From the NCBI GenBank assembly GCA_003024175.1, contig MDYQ01000018.1, positions 62,001-126,000 of the forward strand: DNA of 64,000 bases. Direction: 5' to 3'. A program made the position numbers and the translations under genes. The stretch is from Planoprotostelium fungivorum (Eukaryota > Evosea > Variosea > Cavosteliida > Cavosteliaceae). Each line of letters starts with the position of its first letter. The first letter of the stretch is position 1. The notes beneath the pieces are model-generated. The model did not search any database and was not told where the DNA came from. It saw only the letters and a program-made list of their open reading frames with translations. Positions 46,801 through 59,979 of this stretch are shown here, in pieces.

Positions 46801-47544
46801 AAGATGTCCGACCCAACGCCGACGGAGGGTGAGTGAAATCTCGTGGAAAATTCTGACTACAACCAGCCCGTGTGACTTCACGGTAGTGACTCGAGAGATG
46901 ACTCTCAACTTCAGAGCCGGAAGTGAAGACGTTATGTTCTCCTGGATGGAAGGTATCCCTCTCATTCAAATGAAACGCTGACATCATCAGTCCTCATCCA
47001 CCGCATGACCGACCAGAAGTACAGAAATCCACCTCAAGAGGAACAAGAGCAGCCAGACAAGAAGTTGGAGGTGAATCGTCGTCTACAACGAGCCACGACT
47101 CAATGTCATCAGACGAAAGAAGGGGTTTTGAGGTGTAAGATCTTTTTGAGTATCTGGAAGGATCGATTTGTAGTTCTGAAGGGAGGAGTTCTCTTCTTCT
47201 TTCAATACTCTATCCAAGAGAAGAAAGGAAAGGTGAGACACGTCCATCGGCTGATGGTGCGATGATGAGTGACTCGTTGTAGAAGGGGAAGCCCATCAAC
47301 AAGTTCGCCCTGTATGGCTGCACGATGAACGTCGCTCAGAGCGATCCACTTCACACCTCCTTCGAGTTAAAGAACTTGGAGTGCTCCATGACTCTGCAGA
47401 CGAACACGACCGAAGAGATGCACAACGTGAGTGATGAAGGTGACGGGAGGTGCTAAGAGGATGCAGTGGATGAATGCCATACACGAACAGCAGATCGACA
47501 TCCAACAGACGATCAACTCCATCTCATCGATCTACGAATTGTAG
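43859..47544 (+). CDS. CH-LIM-PH-PH cytoskeletal adaptor
   Basis: From [17 protein letters not shown] at 43859 a single-CH domain follows: [64 protein letters not shown]. This is close to CH domains of the MICAL-like/EHBP1/smoothelin group. Then comes one LIM domain (CARC, HKLCFTCNGC, CDQC, with correct spacing) and a long Pro/Ser and acidic region ([20 protein letters not shown]). A helical stretch follows ([20 protein letters not shown]), and finally two PH domains ([20 protein letters not shown] and [20 protein letters not shown]). TAG is at 47544. It should bind actin through CH and membranes through PH. At least four introns carry the TCTACAACG motif, one of them two direct copies. Confidence 0.85.
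46537..46605 (+). repeat. Intron with two direct copies of the dispersed motif
   Basis: The intron from GTGAGTCATC to GTGGGGTAG holds CATCTACAACGAGCCA and, 28 bases later, CGTCTACAACGAGCCG in the same orientation. It sits just before the first PH domain, so its borders are fixed by the GWILL start of that domain. Confidence 0.8.
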
Positions 47545-48860
<1,316 letters not shown>

Positions 48861-49097
48861 ATAGACACCATAGATAAAACACTTGTCTGATTATAATTTT
48901 ATTCTTTCTAATTCTTTCCTCTATCTTCGACTTTCCATTCATGTAACAAACACAACTGAGAAGATGGACGTATCCGAGACCCTGCAAGAACTATCCTTGT
49001 AACACAACGCATAAAACAGTTCTCAACAGTGCGAATGTGAACATCAATCTGAAATGGTGGAGGAGGAAAGGATGGACGATGCATGATTTCTTTCTGT

Positions 49098-49687
49098 TTA
49101 ATCGAGGTCATCGATGCTTTTTGTTGGGGCCGACGAGCTCTCCTGCTCGCGAAGTTTCCTCTCCTCTATGTTTCTCAGTCGGTTCGCCTCTTGTTTCACT
49201 TTGGTCGCTGCCACTCTCTCATTCTCTACGATGATTTGTCTCTCTGTGAGAACGGTCTTCAGTCGGGCCATACTCTGTGCCACCTGCATCGCATTAGGGA
49301 CGAGTCAACGCATCATGATCGTGTTGCACATATCTCCATCTTTGCATCCATGATATCCTCACCCTCTTGATTCTGGCTCTAACAACCTCTATCTGTTTCT
49401 TGTTTCTCCTTCCATCGATGTTCTCCTTCTCCGTGAACAGCACATTTCTCTCCTTGAGAAGGACGAACCACAGTTTGTGAAGGTCCTCGAAACTCTTCAG
49501 ACGGAGCTCATCTGCCTGCCAAGGTCTTCCTTCATAGACATCAGGCTCAGGATCCCATGTTATCTCTCTCACCTGCTTTGGGAATGACACCACGAGTCAA
49601 CTGTGGCTCAAAGAACTCTTTGAAACCCCTCTGTGGTGGTTTAGCAATACCGAAGAATCTTCCACAGTTTGCACGAAGGAGATTCAT
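49098..49687 (-). CDS. MRPL47: Mitochondrial ribosomal protein uL29m (MRPL47)
   Basis: The ATG at 49687 starts [20 protein letters not shown], a basic mitochondrial presequence. Then come [20 protein letters not shown] and the family core [36 protein letters not shown], followed by a coiled-coil tail ([31 protein letters not shown]). [21 protein letters not shown] is diagnostic of MRPL47/Mrpl4. Two introns restore the frame; the first (GTGAGAGAG...TATGAAG, 43 nt) was placed so that AGRPWQ follows PKAG. About 150 residues. It lies tail-to-tail with polyubiquitin and head-to-head with the next gene. Confidence 0.92.
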
Positions 49688-49788
49688 CAGATGATCAGAT
49701 CAATGGCCAAGATGAGAAAGCTTCGGAGCGTTGTAGATACGTGCAAGATGAAAAAAAATCGTCCTTTCAAAGGCATTCATCTCGCATC

Positions 49789-50348
49789 ATGAACAGCATT
49801 ATCCGTTCTGCCAACATCAAGAGCCTCTCTAGAAGAGCACCCGTTACACGAGTCAACAGGTCAGTATTTGAAAAACTTTATAAAGAGTTACATTTCCATC
49901 TGATTCTCTAAAAGACCCGTTGCCACACAAATGACGACGTTGAACCGCCGTATGGTGTTGGCCACTCCCTTTGGAACCAGAGGAGTCAAGACTGAGGCAG
50001 ACGTTGAGGCCGAGATTTTGGCCGATCCCACCAAGGATGCTCACCTGCATGGTCTCTACCTCCGTGTCGGTCTTCTGCTCGACTAGTGCGTTGACCTTCT
50101 TTTCCATTTTCTCCATTCGAAATCCCATCTCCATTCGAGAATCTAATGTTTTTTTCAGTTTGAACATCAAGGAAGGAAAGGATGAGGAGGAGTTTCTGAA
50201 GAACTACACCATCTCCCCCGGCCACCCTACTCTCGAGTGGGTCTTCCCCTCTCCTCCCCCCGAGCATCTTTTTGAGGAGCCCGCTTTGGTCAAGGATCCC
50301 GACCACGAGCACGATGGTCACTCTGTGGCTCAGAACAAGCACCACTAA
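49789..50348 (+). CDS. Small mitochondrial protein, possibly a respiratory-chain subunit
   Basis: The ATG at 49789 starts MNSIIRSANIKSLSRRAPVT, an Arg/Ser-rich presequence without acidic residues. The mature part reads VLATPFGTRGVKTEADVEAE, DPTKDAHLHGLYLRVGLLLD, EGKDEEEFLKNYTISPGHPT, LEWVFPSPPPEHLFEEPALV, then a His/Asp tail. The SPPPEHLFEEPAL run recalls the PSPPP-x-H-x-FEE signature of cytochrome c oxidase small subunits in other eukaryotes, but I cannot assign it securely. Three exons; the second donor (GACTA/GTGCGTTG) was chosen by phase. Its divergent partner encodes another mitochondrial protein. The stop is only 48 bp from the MED17 stop. Confidence 0.6.
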
Positions 50349-50395
50349 ACCATTGAAAATAAAACCGGTCAACATCAGTAGATCTCCATTGTCTT

Positions 50396-52780
50396 TATTC
50401 TTTCTTCTCCTGTCCACTGATGGCAAAAGGCGTCTCACTCAAGAGTTGGGTCAACTTGTCCTCCACCGTAGCTCCTGAGATCCATAAATCACCACTCCCC
50501 CATCATCCATCACCCTTCAGATCGTTCCAATGAAGTTCTCTCGTCTGTCTGCCCTCTCCAGTCACGGCACACACCACCTTCACTTTCAATCGGTATTTGT
50601 CACCCGCAATGAGGCCCATCGTCCTGTCCGTGTTATCCATCTCGACCACCCTCTCATCCTCTCACGTGATGCAAGAGGGATGAAAGAGAGCGACCGACCA
50701 CAGAGACCTCCGAGTTCGAACTCCCATCACCGACGCGGACAACACGATGAAGTCTAAGACGTAATTGGAAACTTGAGTCAGAATGAACTGCCCCAGCTCC
50801 GAAGGCGTCTGCGAGATTCTCTTCGGTCCACACGTGTCTCCAAAGTGGATGACCAACTTGTCGATCAGCACATCCGTCTCCATTCTGCTTCATCGTCAGC
50901 CACGCCCACACATTTCGACCTCTCACATCTGTCCGAATCGAAACTTGAAGGTAGATTGATAGCGAGAGGGGTGAGGCACGCTCGTCCAATGGACAGAAGA
51001 CTGAGGTAAGTCCCTGACGATGGCATCCAAGATGACGTCCATCTCTCTGCAGAAAGACTGATGTCGGAAGAGAACGGAGGCACTCTCTAAGACGTTGCCC
51101 GTGTTCCTGTGGACGTCAGCGAGGTCGGTCGTGAAGACAAACTTGTCCGGGTTCTTTCTGTCTAAGATGGGGTGGAGGCGCAGGGCGTTGTTGGATGCCT
51201 CAGCGTAGTGACGATTGAGGAGCTGCTGGAGGGCGATGTCCATGACCTGCACCGGGACACAAGCCGGATTCTGAGGGACGTCAATCTACACCGTTGTAGA
51301 TGAACGAAAATCACCTGACGGTCCGACGGGGCGATGATCGGTGTCTGGTTCGTAGCGGGGGACACCTGAGACGGTGAGATATCTCGTGAGACGTTGTACT
51401 CACGGATCTGAGCTGTATGGTGAGGATGGAGTCTTTTCCACCGTGGATCTGAATGTCGTTGTCCATGACTTCTATGTTGGGGATCTTCTTGCTCGAGGCG
51501 TTGGCAATCATCATGCCAAAGAGTTCGGAATCATATTGAGACTGGTGAGAAAACTCCAACTTTGAGAAACAGTCGGCATCGTCTGTCGGTCATTAGAGGA
51601 TGGAGGTGGTGATGATGAGCACCTTTCGGGACGTTGGAGGAGATTCGTTGTAGATTGTCGCCGTGAGACGTGAAGATTCGAAGACGTCGATTGTACTCCA
51701 CGGGGAACACCAGGGAGACGTTTCCCGTGGGCCCTCTAACCACCTCTGCCTCTAGACGAGTCGCCGATCCAGCTGTTCTGAATCAATCGAAACCACTTTT
51801 ATTCTATTTTATTCACGCTATGTTCTATATTCATTTTGTCATGGGATGTGATGAGAGAGTCTCTCACCTGTTCTGAAGCTGTGATCCACGTACAGCTTTC
51901 CTGTGGGTCTTCCCGTTGGCTGCTGACTCTTCTTACTGACGACAGGTCTGCTGGAGAGTAACCAGTCCCTTCGAATGTGAAGTAGATCATTGAAGAACGT
52001 CTTATCGATGGCAACCATGTCCGCCAATTGAGTCTTTCCTCTCTGCAAGATGGATGCCGCTTGAGACATCTCCTGTGACGGTGATGAATAGATGAGGATG
52101 GAAGAAGATGATGGAGGTGATGGGAGGTCACCTCTTTTTTGATGGATTCTTTCAAGTAGAGATCACGATTGAACTGTTGAACGACTCTTCTTCTGGCCTC
52201 CTCTACGGCTCTTGCATCCCTCTCTTTCTCCAGGATGACGTTTCCGTTCACTTTGGTGATGTTGGCCGTGTTGAGTTTATCGTTAGCCAAGAGGGAAGTG
52301 AGCTCAATCAATTGGTCCAACTCATTACAGGCATGCCTGAAGGTGACGTGTCGGTGTATAGCTTGTTTACAGGATGGTTGAGAGATGTCTCAGAGATGGA
52401 GTGAAAAAGGATGAAATCTCACGATAGTCTCTCTGCAACGGGATACCATGGCCAAACTTGTTGGATGGTATCAGGTTTGTCCTTCTTCGGTTCAGAGAGG
52501 GGAGAGGGGTTGTTATCATCCTGTGACTTCTCCGATTTAATCAATTGATCGAAATCAATGGTTGCAACGAGGGCAGCGAACTTCTCTGAGGGTGTCTTCT
52601 CACTATTTCATTGATTCAGAACAGATGAATACGATCAATGTGGAGAATGAAGCGACGATGAAATGGGAACGATCATTACGCTAGGAATAATTCTTCGCCA
52701 TTAGGTTCTGTGCTATAGATCCTCTTCTCTTGGTGAGGTTCGATAGATATCCGCAGGCGCTTCGTCTCCCTCTCTGACAT
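50396..52780 (-). CDS. MED17: Mediator complex subunit 17
   Basis: The ATG at 52780 begins MSERETKRLRISIEPHQEKR; TAA is at 50396. Diagnostic parts in order: EKTPSEKFAALVATIDFDQL, VWPWYPVAERLSHACNELDQ, LIELTSLLANDKLNTANIT, RRRVVQQFNRDLYLKESIKK, SILQRGKTQLADMVAIDKTF, FNDLLHIRRDWLLSSRPV, YVDHSFRTAGSATRLEAEVV, ELFGMMIANASSKKIP. The order helical N-terminus, R..F...LL.LR..W, then a Y/D-SFR-AGS block matches MED17. The C-terminal region (MDIALQQLLNRHYAEASNNA, GQFILTQVSNYVLDFIVLSA) and length, about 600 residues, also fit. It forms part of the Mediator head, needed for RNA polymerase II initiation. Confidence 0.82.
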
Positions 52781-53380
52781 GATCTCGGAGATGATGGCGG
52801 TCCACACGAAAAGCAAATTTTTCCATCATTTTATTCTTTTTCACTGCTCCCACAGCTCACTCCCAACGCGAACAGGAATGAAATCAACAATGCGTCGTCT
52901 CTACGAAGAGGTCGATCGATATCGTGAACGGCGAGCCTTCGCTGCTATCGACGCACTATTGCACGACTCTTTCATTCACGGTCAGAAAGCATCTCATGTA
53001 CACACCTGGAAGCAGGCTAGTATATCGGTTGTGTTCTCAAACGTTGCATGAGCTCGTTGTCCTCCGAAGGAGGGTTACTGTGGGAGGGTAAGAACCTTTC
53101 GCGAAATTCCCGCTTATCGCGAATCTGCGAAAGCCGCATCGCCGGTGTGGGAGATCTGAGCTCAGAGTGTTCCTCAGACGGCGGGAGTAGGCCATAACGT
53201 GATTCTCTAACGATTTCAATACGTCAAGTGGTAAGATATTCACATCTTCTGCGTCTCGCGGTCATTTTGAACGCATCTTTTAGATCGAATCGAAGAGAGG
53301 CCGACTATTGGAATGACATATCGACTCTTGTCGGTCAAAACGAATATCTCCCTGTAATCCCATCGTCATTCGAAAAAGAG
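52781..53380. other. 600-bp divergent interval, with a doubtful small ORF
   Basis: It lies between the MED17 ATG (-) and the first safe ATG of the DENN-WD40 gene (+). The plus strand has a short ORF at about 52878-53051 (MRRLYEEVDRYRERRAFAAI) that could be a first exon or a small protein. Near 53095 TTTCGCGAAATTCCCGC resembles an E2F-type element. The DENN frame is open upstream from an acceptor near 53281, so a missing 5' exon is likely. Confidence 0.4.
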
Positions 53381-56300
53381 ATGAAGCTGTCGAGGTCAAA
53401 GTCGAAGGGCCGCCTTGGAAGCATGAGAAATGGAGATGTGAAGGGCCCCCGGGATGATACTGCCTCAGAGACCTCCGATTCCGAATCGATTGGCTCTCTG
53501 AGTAGTTCTACGAAAGAGGACAGCCCAAAGAATCGGTGGACAAAGTTCACCTGGAGAAGTAAGAAGAAAGACAAGTCAAAGTTTTTGGACGATAGTGTAT
53601 CGATCAGTGATGTCGATGAATACTTCGATGGAACCTCCGTCCGTTCCTCTCGGTGAGCATGTGAGACGTTACGTCGTATTGAATGATGGCATCAGATCGT
53701 TATCAGCCGTTAGTGCGGACAATATAGAGGGTAGCGGAGATGAATTAGAGAGGTCGACTTCCATGCCGGAACAAGTCACACAATCTATCATCGAGAAAAA
53801 GGAGAAGGAGAAGGAGAAGAAGAAGAAAGAAGCAGAGGTGAGTTGTCCCATCACTCGTAAACATGGTCTAATCACGAGAGAAGAAAGTCAAAAAGGAGAG
53901 AGAGAGACCCGCCGTAGATGTTCCCAGACCCAACGGAACCGACCGATTCGTATCTTATTTCTTCGTATTGGGCTGTGGAAAAGAATTAGAGCCCATCAAC
54001 AAGACACCAGCAGGTGAGGTCCACCTCATGGCACGTCATTGACGCGTTGTAGATGTAGACCCCTACAAGATGGGATACAAGGGTGAGATATTGGACATCT
54101 TCCCGTACAGCAACAAGGAAGATCCATTTCCAGAGCACATGTGGATGGTGAGACCTCCATCATCTCATCATCTCATCACTCGATGACACACCATCAGTTC
54201 TGCCAACCACAAGGTCTTCGCCTGCGAAAAGAACCAGCCGATCCCACCTGCTTCCCCTTCATCCTCACATCCTCCACGGGGGAGCGTCTCCACGGTTTCG
54301 CCCTCATCTTCTCAGAGAGAGTTCCCGCCGAAACTCTCAAGAGTGTGTTCGATTCTACACCGGACCACCCCATCTACGCTCCCAAATGCATCTGCATCTT
54401 GTCTCACTGGCCCTTCTACTCTGCCTTCCGAGAGTGGTCTTTCGACCTCTTTAGAAAGTACACGCACCCGGGGAACAACGTGGGGAGGTTCTTACACTCG
54501 TTGGAGATGACCATAGTCAATTTCACGATGAGAACACCGTTGCCCCCGGCGAGGAACGTAAGGGTGAGGGTGAATCTGGGGGGAGATCGATTGGTGGCCG
54601 CCAGTCGTCCCCTGCACTTCCCGGTGGTGGAGGTGAAGGTCGAATGGTCTGTGGAGAGACTGATCGGAATAGTTTCCGCTGTTTCATCTGTTTAAGTTAT
54701 TGGGTTTGAACAATTCTCTAAAGTTGTTCTTGTGTATTCTCATCGAGGAGAAGGTGAGGGTGGGAGAGTGGAGAGGGATGACGTCATCAGGTGGTGCTGT
54801 TGTCTAGAACCTATTCTCTCCTCACGTTTGTGTGTGAGACCATTCAAGCCTTGCTACATCCTCTCAATTGGCCACACGTATATGTACCCATCTTACCCGA
54901 AGTGTTGATCGATTTCACTTATTCTCCCACGCCGTGAGTTGAAATCTCACGGAGATAATGATCTCGTTGACACGCGGCAGGTACATATTGGGATTGAATA
55001 AGAACTACAAAGGGATCGACTTGAATACCATCAAGCAGGTGAGATGTCTTAGAGATGTCCGGGCTGAGAGAGATAGGACGCCGTGGTTGTAGATCTAGAA
55101 GAGGGAACGATACAGTGCCCACGACCTCTGCCCGAGGTCACCGAACCCGCTTACGAGGTATGACGTCATCATTCATCTACAACGATCTCAATCGTGCAGA
55201 CCTTGAGAACGGATCTACAACGGTGTTTCCATGCGGACATCCATTCTCTCGACTCTCCCTCCTTCAGCCCCCTGCACGATCAATCATCAACGACCTCTAT
55301 CCACATGAACGGGTTCGTATCATCCACATCATCGTCTCTGATCTATTTTTAGAACGATACAGTGTATCTTCTTTCGCTTCTTCGCCTCTCTGATGCACAA
55401 CTATCGAGATTACATGCTGTACATCCGTGTCTTCCGTAAACCAGTGACTATCTTTGACACCAGTCGATTCTTGGCCACGAAAGCGGGGTCGTCAAAGGTG
55501 AGTCGGTGGAGGCGAGAGCCCGCCTCACCTTTTCCAGGAATTTCTGGAGAGTTTCATGGAGACGCAGGCCTTCAGTATCTTCTTAGATACGCAGGGTAAT
55601 TCCACCAGTAATTTGCTGGACGAGTGGATTGCGAATCAGGTATGACGTCACGATGACGTCATCGTTCCACTGAACCGAGTGTAGGTGTATGACCGGGAGA
55701 TCGACGAGATCGTAGCGAAATATAGCCCCTCCTCCGTTGGAAGAGACAAGCCAGTCGAGTCAGTCACCATACCCGAGATGCAATCTTCTCCTCCCTTGCC
55801 ACGTGAATATTCCATCTACACCGTTGTAGATTGACACCCCTCAGCATTGCAGTCCACGACGAATCTGCACAATTTCGAGTTTCCTCGCCTGAATAATCTC
55901 CTCTTGGAGAAACACTTTGGCACAAAGACGATCGCCATCGGATTCAAGGTTCCCTTCCAAGATAGTTCCATTGCCATACCCAATTTCTCACCCGGTAGTC
56001 CCGACATGTGAGATCTACAACGTTGTAGATGGAGCGCTGAAAGAGAGCAGTGAGATGTGTTCGGCGGCATCGAGCCCAGTGATGAAGAAGAAGTCACAAG
56101 TGAAGGAGGTCATCGATCTCTTTGTATCAGAATGTTTGGAGGGAAGAGTTTCTGACAAACAGACGGAGCTTCAGCTGCTGGATTTCTTTAAATTCGATTT
56201 CGCGAGGGTTTTATTCGCAAAAGCCATTCTCCCCGGTTCAGACCAGATCAATGTACAGCTCACCACGGAGTGCTTCATGCAACTCAAAGAGGTGGGACCT

Positions 56301-58672
56301 CCATCTACAACGTTGTAGATGACCCTCGCAGGTCCTCGATTCTGCGATGCGAGAGGCCAGCAACAACGGAGACCACCACTCTCCTCGCTACATCGTTCCC
56401 TCCATCTTCACCTACTGTCACATCGAGAATGGTGCCGAGGTCTTCTTATACGTAAGTCTCATTTGAATGAAACCACTTACCCCCACAGACTCTAATGCGT
56501 CGACACGAGCAGATCTGGCAGAACAATCGTTTCTGGGAAAAGGCTTATTTCGGTGGGAACGAGAAATTCGGAAGAAAACTCACGGAGAACTCAGAGACGG
56601 TGTCCAAGTCGTGGAAGAGGATGTACGGTGACATACGCACGAAGATGAATCTCTTCGAAGGAATGTCCACCAGTGATCAGGATGCCATCATCAACACCGA
56701 AGACGATACTGTCTTCCGTCTCTTGTCCCAATTTGGTACGTCATCACACATCAACACACATCAACACACATCAACACACATCATCACATGTCATCACACA
56801 TCACATGTCATCACATGTCATCACATGTCATCACATCATCACATGTCATCACACATCACACATCATCACATGTCATCACACATCACACATCATCACATGT
56901 CATCACACATCAACACATGTCATCACATGAGAAGATACTGAATGACTCAGCGTTCAACATGATCAACTTGGGAGTGGAGAGTGACCTCACCCGCCGCTTC
57001 TTGTACAAGATGACCTCCGTGTCAGGCATGAAAGAAGATCAGTCCAAACTATTGTTCCAGCTGCAGGCCAACATGAGTCGAGCCAACGATCTATTGGTAG
57101 AAGACGATCCGGGTCTCAACGGACACGTTGCAGAATTCAACACGAAATTCAAGAAGGGAGACGCTTACGTTCTCACTGGCTACACGACGAAGAACAAGGA
57201 GAACACGGCATCCGAGAGCGTACAGCTGTTCGATCAGTTTGTCGAATCGAAGGAGAAGGTGAGCGTTGTAGATGGAGGATCTGACGCGTTGTAGACGATC
57301 GGAGGATCGAAGATGCAGAAGATGATCAGTATGTTTCAGAAGCAGAACATGGAGAAGAGAAAGACGAACAACTCAGAGTTCAACACGGAGATGCGAGACG
57401 ACTACACGATCAAGACGATGAGAGGTCACGAAGAAGGTGAGATGTCGTATCGTGATATCATGATGACGTCATCAGGTGTCCTCGCTGTGGCCTGTCAGGG
57501 TGCCACCGTCGCATCGGGCAGCTGGTGAGTCTCATTGTGGATCGAATTTCCTCAATTCCTCTCAGTGACTCGACGGTCCGTCTCTGGAACGCTAAAAATG
57601 GCTCTTGCTTCGCCGTTCTCAACGATCACACGGGCTGGGTCAACGTCATGTCCTTCTTAGATGATACCCGCCTCGTTACGGGCTCTTACGACAAGACCCT
57701 CAAGCTGTGGGACGTCAGTCGCGGCAGCAAGGTGAGATGGAGAATCGATGGAAGACTGATGGGAGCAGGTCTTCACGATACGAGGTCACAAACTGTCCAT
57801 CAGCTGCGTTCTCATCAAAGAACAACGATTCGTTCTGTCCGGCTCCTTTGACAACACCATCCACGTGAGACATCCATGCGAAATTTCACCGATATTCACC
57901 TTGACAGCTGTGGGACACACGTAATCACCGTAAACCTGCGGCGAGCTTCACAGGCCACAGTGGAGCCATCACATGCATCGACGCCAACGACAATCTCCTC
58001 CTGTCTGGGTCACGTGACAGCAAACTCCGCCTGTGGGACCTCCGCTCTACGAAATGCGTCAAGACGATGGACGAGCACACCGACTGGGTCAAGTGTTGTA
58101 GATTGACGTCCCATCAGATCTTCTCTGGATCTTCAGATGCCACGGTGAAGATCTACGATACACAGGGGAGGTTGGAGAGGTCATTGGAGGGACACACTGG
58201 GGTGGTCAATTCGATACACGTGGATGATCATCATCTCTACACGGGAAGTCAAGATTCTACGGTGAAGCAGTGGGACTATTTGGAGGGGTCGTGTCTCTAC
58301 ACTTGGGAGGCACACACGGATGAGGTATGTCTATATGTGTAGATACACATCGATATGCATACATATACATACATATACATACATATACATACATATACAT
58401 ACATATACATACACATACATACATATACATACATATGAGACACAGAGAGTGAGATGAAATAGGTGGTATCGATAGCTCCACTACAGAACAAAGTGGTGTC
58501 CTGCTCTCACGACCAGACGATCCGAATGTGGGACCCCACGAGCAAGACGGGAAGGTGTCTCAACGGTCACACGAGCCGAATCAACGCCCTCACCTCCTTG
58601 GAGAACAAGATCGTCTCCGGTAGTTGGGACGGTACCGTCAAACTGTGGGAATTCCCCATGGAAATACGTTAA
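53381..58672 (+). CDS. DENND3-type Rab GEF: tripartite DENN plus WD40 propeller
   Basis: A single large gene. A Ser-rich, basic N-terminus leads to uDENN (RFVSYFFVLGCGKELEPINK, DILDIFPYSN-type block), then central DENN (FPFILTSSTGERLHGFALIF, CICILSHWPFYSAFREWSFD, FTYSPTPYILGLNKNYKG, DAVVVDLEEGTIQCPRPLPE) and dDENN (RFFASLMHNYRDYMLYIR, FLESFMETQAFSIFLDTQ). About 500 helical residues follow, then seven or more WD40 repeats from 57.4 kb (DSTVRLWNAKNGSCFAVLND, DKTLKLWDVSRGSK, DSKLRLWDLRSTKCVKTMDE, DGTVKLWEFPMEIR). This order matches DENND3, a Rab12 exchange factor with a C-terminal propeller. TAA is at 58672. Introns include palindrome-cored ones at 56292-56331 and near 55815 and 56010, and two long microsatellite introns. 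The N-terminal exon is uncertain. Confidence 0.88.
56292..56331 (+). repeat. 40-nt intron that is half a 20-nt perfect palindrome
   Basis: The intron starts GTGGGACCTC and ends CCTCGCAG; the middle 20 nt, 56302-56321, are CATCTACAACGTTGTAGATG, a perfect palindrome. It is the cleanest copy of the dispersed element in the window. Confidence 0.9.
56736..56950 (+). repeat. Microsatellite intron, CATCACA/CATGT type
   Basis: About 185 nt of degenerate CATCAACACA and CATCACATGT units fill this 215-nt intron of the DENN-WD40 gene. The tract lacks any AG until its end. The acceptor that keeps frame is ATGACTCAG at 56950, joining CAATTTG to CGTTCAACATG. Confidence 0.8.
58325..58462 (+). repeat. Microsatellite intron, (CATATA)/(CATA) type
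   Basis: This 138-nt intron between two WD40 repeats contains about 95 nt of CATACATATA units (58340-58436). It starts GTATGTC and ends GAAATAG. Confidence 0.85.
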
Positions 58673-58755
58673 TGTTTCGAGAAGACCTCGTTATTCTTAT
58701 TCCAATTCTTTCTCGTTTGTTCTTCACAAGAATGCAATCCAATTCGTTCTCTTCT

Positions 58756-59854
58756 TTATGCTGCGGCTTTGATGGGTCTTCCCCACTTGACTGAGCCCTG
58801 GTAGACAAACTCTTCTTGTGGAATCTTTTCTAATTCGTAGATCTCCCTTCGGATGTACTTGACGAAGGCGTCTAAGATTCTGGGGTTCACGTCTTTGTCT
58901 GCGTGGTACATGTTCCTGTGGAAGCGTGAGGAGGGATGGAGGTAGAGTCAACGAACCTCCAGAGGGCATCGGCCAGCATGGCGTCACCGTGCAGGAGACC
59001 TTCGTCGTAAGCGACGACTGTGCCGTAGTAGAGTTTGGCTAATCTCTTCTTCTCTCTACCGAGAATCAAACCGTTGGTGATCTGTAACGTCGATGAGATG
59101 GATGATGATTGATACGATGGACTCACGCCCAAGCCAAGCATTCTGCTCTCTACGTCTTTCCAAAAGTGGTCATTGTAGTAGATTCTCCACTGACCTCCAT
59201 CTCTTCCGTAGGGTCTGGACTTGACTTCCAGCATCCACAGGTGCAGCAAGTTCATGCTGAACCATCCCATGAAATTGGGAGAGACGTTGTAAACTGCATC
59301 ATCATCAGAAGAGAAGAGAAGACGAGAATTCACCATCGTAGAGGTCTTTGTTCTCACAGTGCCAACCAGTTTGATCGTATGCTAAACCACAACTCTTGGA
59401 TAATGTCGTCTTTCTAGCATAAGCTCCCAACATGGCCAGGAAGAACGACCTGTCTTTCTTTGCAGGCACCATCACTTCCTTCTGCATACCTGCATCAGCG
59501 ACAGAGACATTATGATGGTGACACGTGACTCACACGGAAGAGGGATCTATACGTCTTCTCTGCCTCTTCTTCGCTCAAATGTGACTCGACGTTTCTTGGG
59601 AACAAAATGAGGTCGTCGCCTTGGACGTGTATCATCTTCTGATCAGCCTTGTGGCCCAATGCATCTTTCACGGTCTGCTCGACTTCTTTCTTGGCTGCGT
59701 CCTCGTACAGAACCTTTCTGGGCCCAGGAATGGCATTCAATTGGGTTGGTGTCGATAGATGACGATGTGTGAATCCCAGTGAACGTGTGCTATTGATAGA
59801 ACTCTGCTGGAAGCCATGGAAGACTGATCTCCTCGCTAAAGATGCGAATGCCAT
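58756..59854 (-). CDS. UQCC1: CBP3/UQCC1 cytochrome bc1 assembly chaperone
   Basis: The ATG at 59854 opens a mitochondrial presequence (MAFASLARRSVFHGFQQSSI). The ubiquinol-cytochrome c chaperone domain follows: YARKTTLSKSCGLAYDQTGW, NFMGWFSMNLLHLWMLEVKS, YYNDHFWKDVESRMLG, GREKKRLAKLYYGTVVAYDE, GLLHGDAMLADALWRNMYHA, NPRILDAFVKYIRREIYELE, and a basic end GRPIKAAA with TAA at 58756. F..W....LLH.WM, FW.DVE.R and YDEGL...D..LA.ALWR are typical of CBP3/UQCC1, which binds newly made cytochrome b. About 270 residues, of usual length. It has fewer and shorter introns than its neighbours. Confidence 0.92.
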
Positions 59855-59979
59855 GGTGATGATGTGATGCTGATCGTGATCTCGTTGCGTTGTAGGTGAC
59901 GTGACGAATTTTAATGCAATTTCACACGATGCGAAAAACATTTCACGTGACACCTTCTACTTGAACATACAATTCGCAT

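Noticed and set aside
56740-56930. CRISPR-like array of short repeats
   Set aside because: Units are 8 to 12 nt, degenerate, without unique spacers, inside an intron of a eukaryotic gene; it is a microsatellite.
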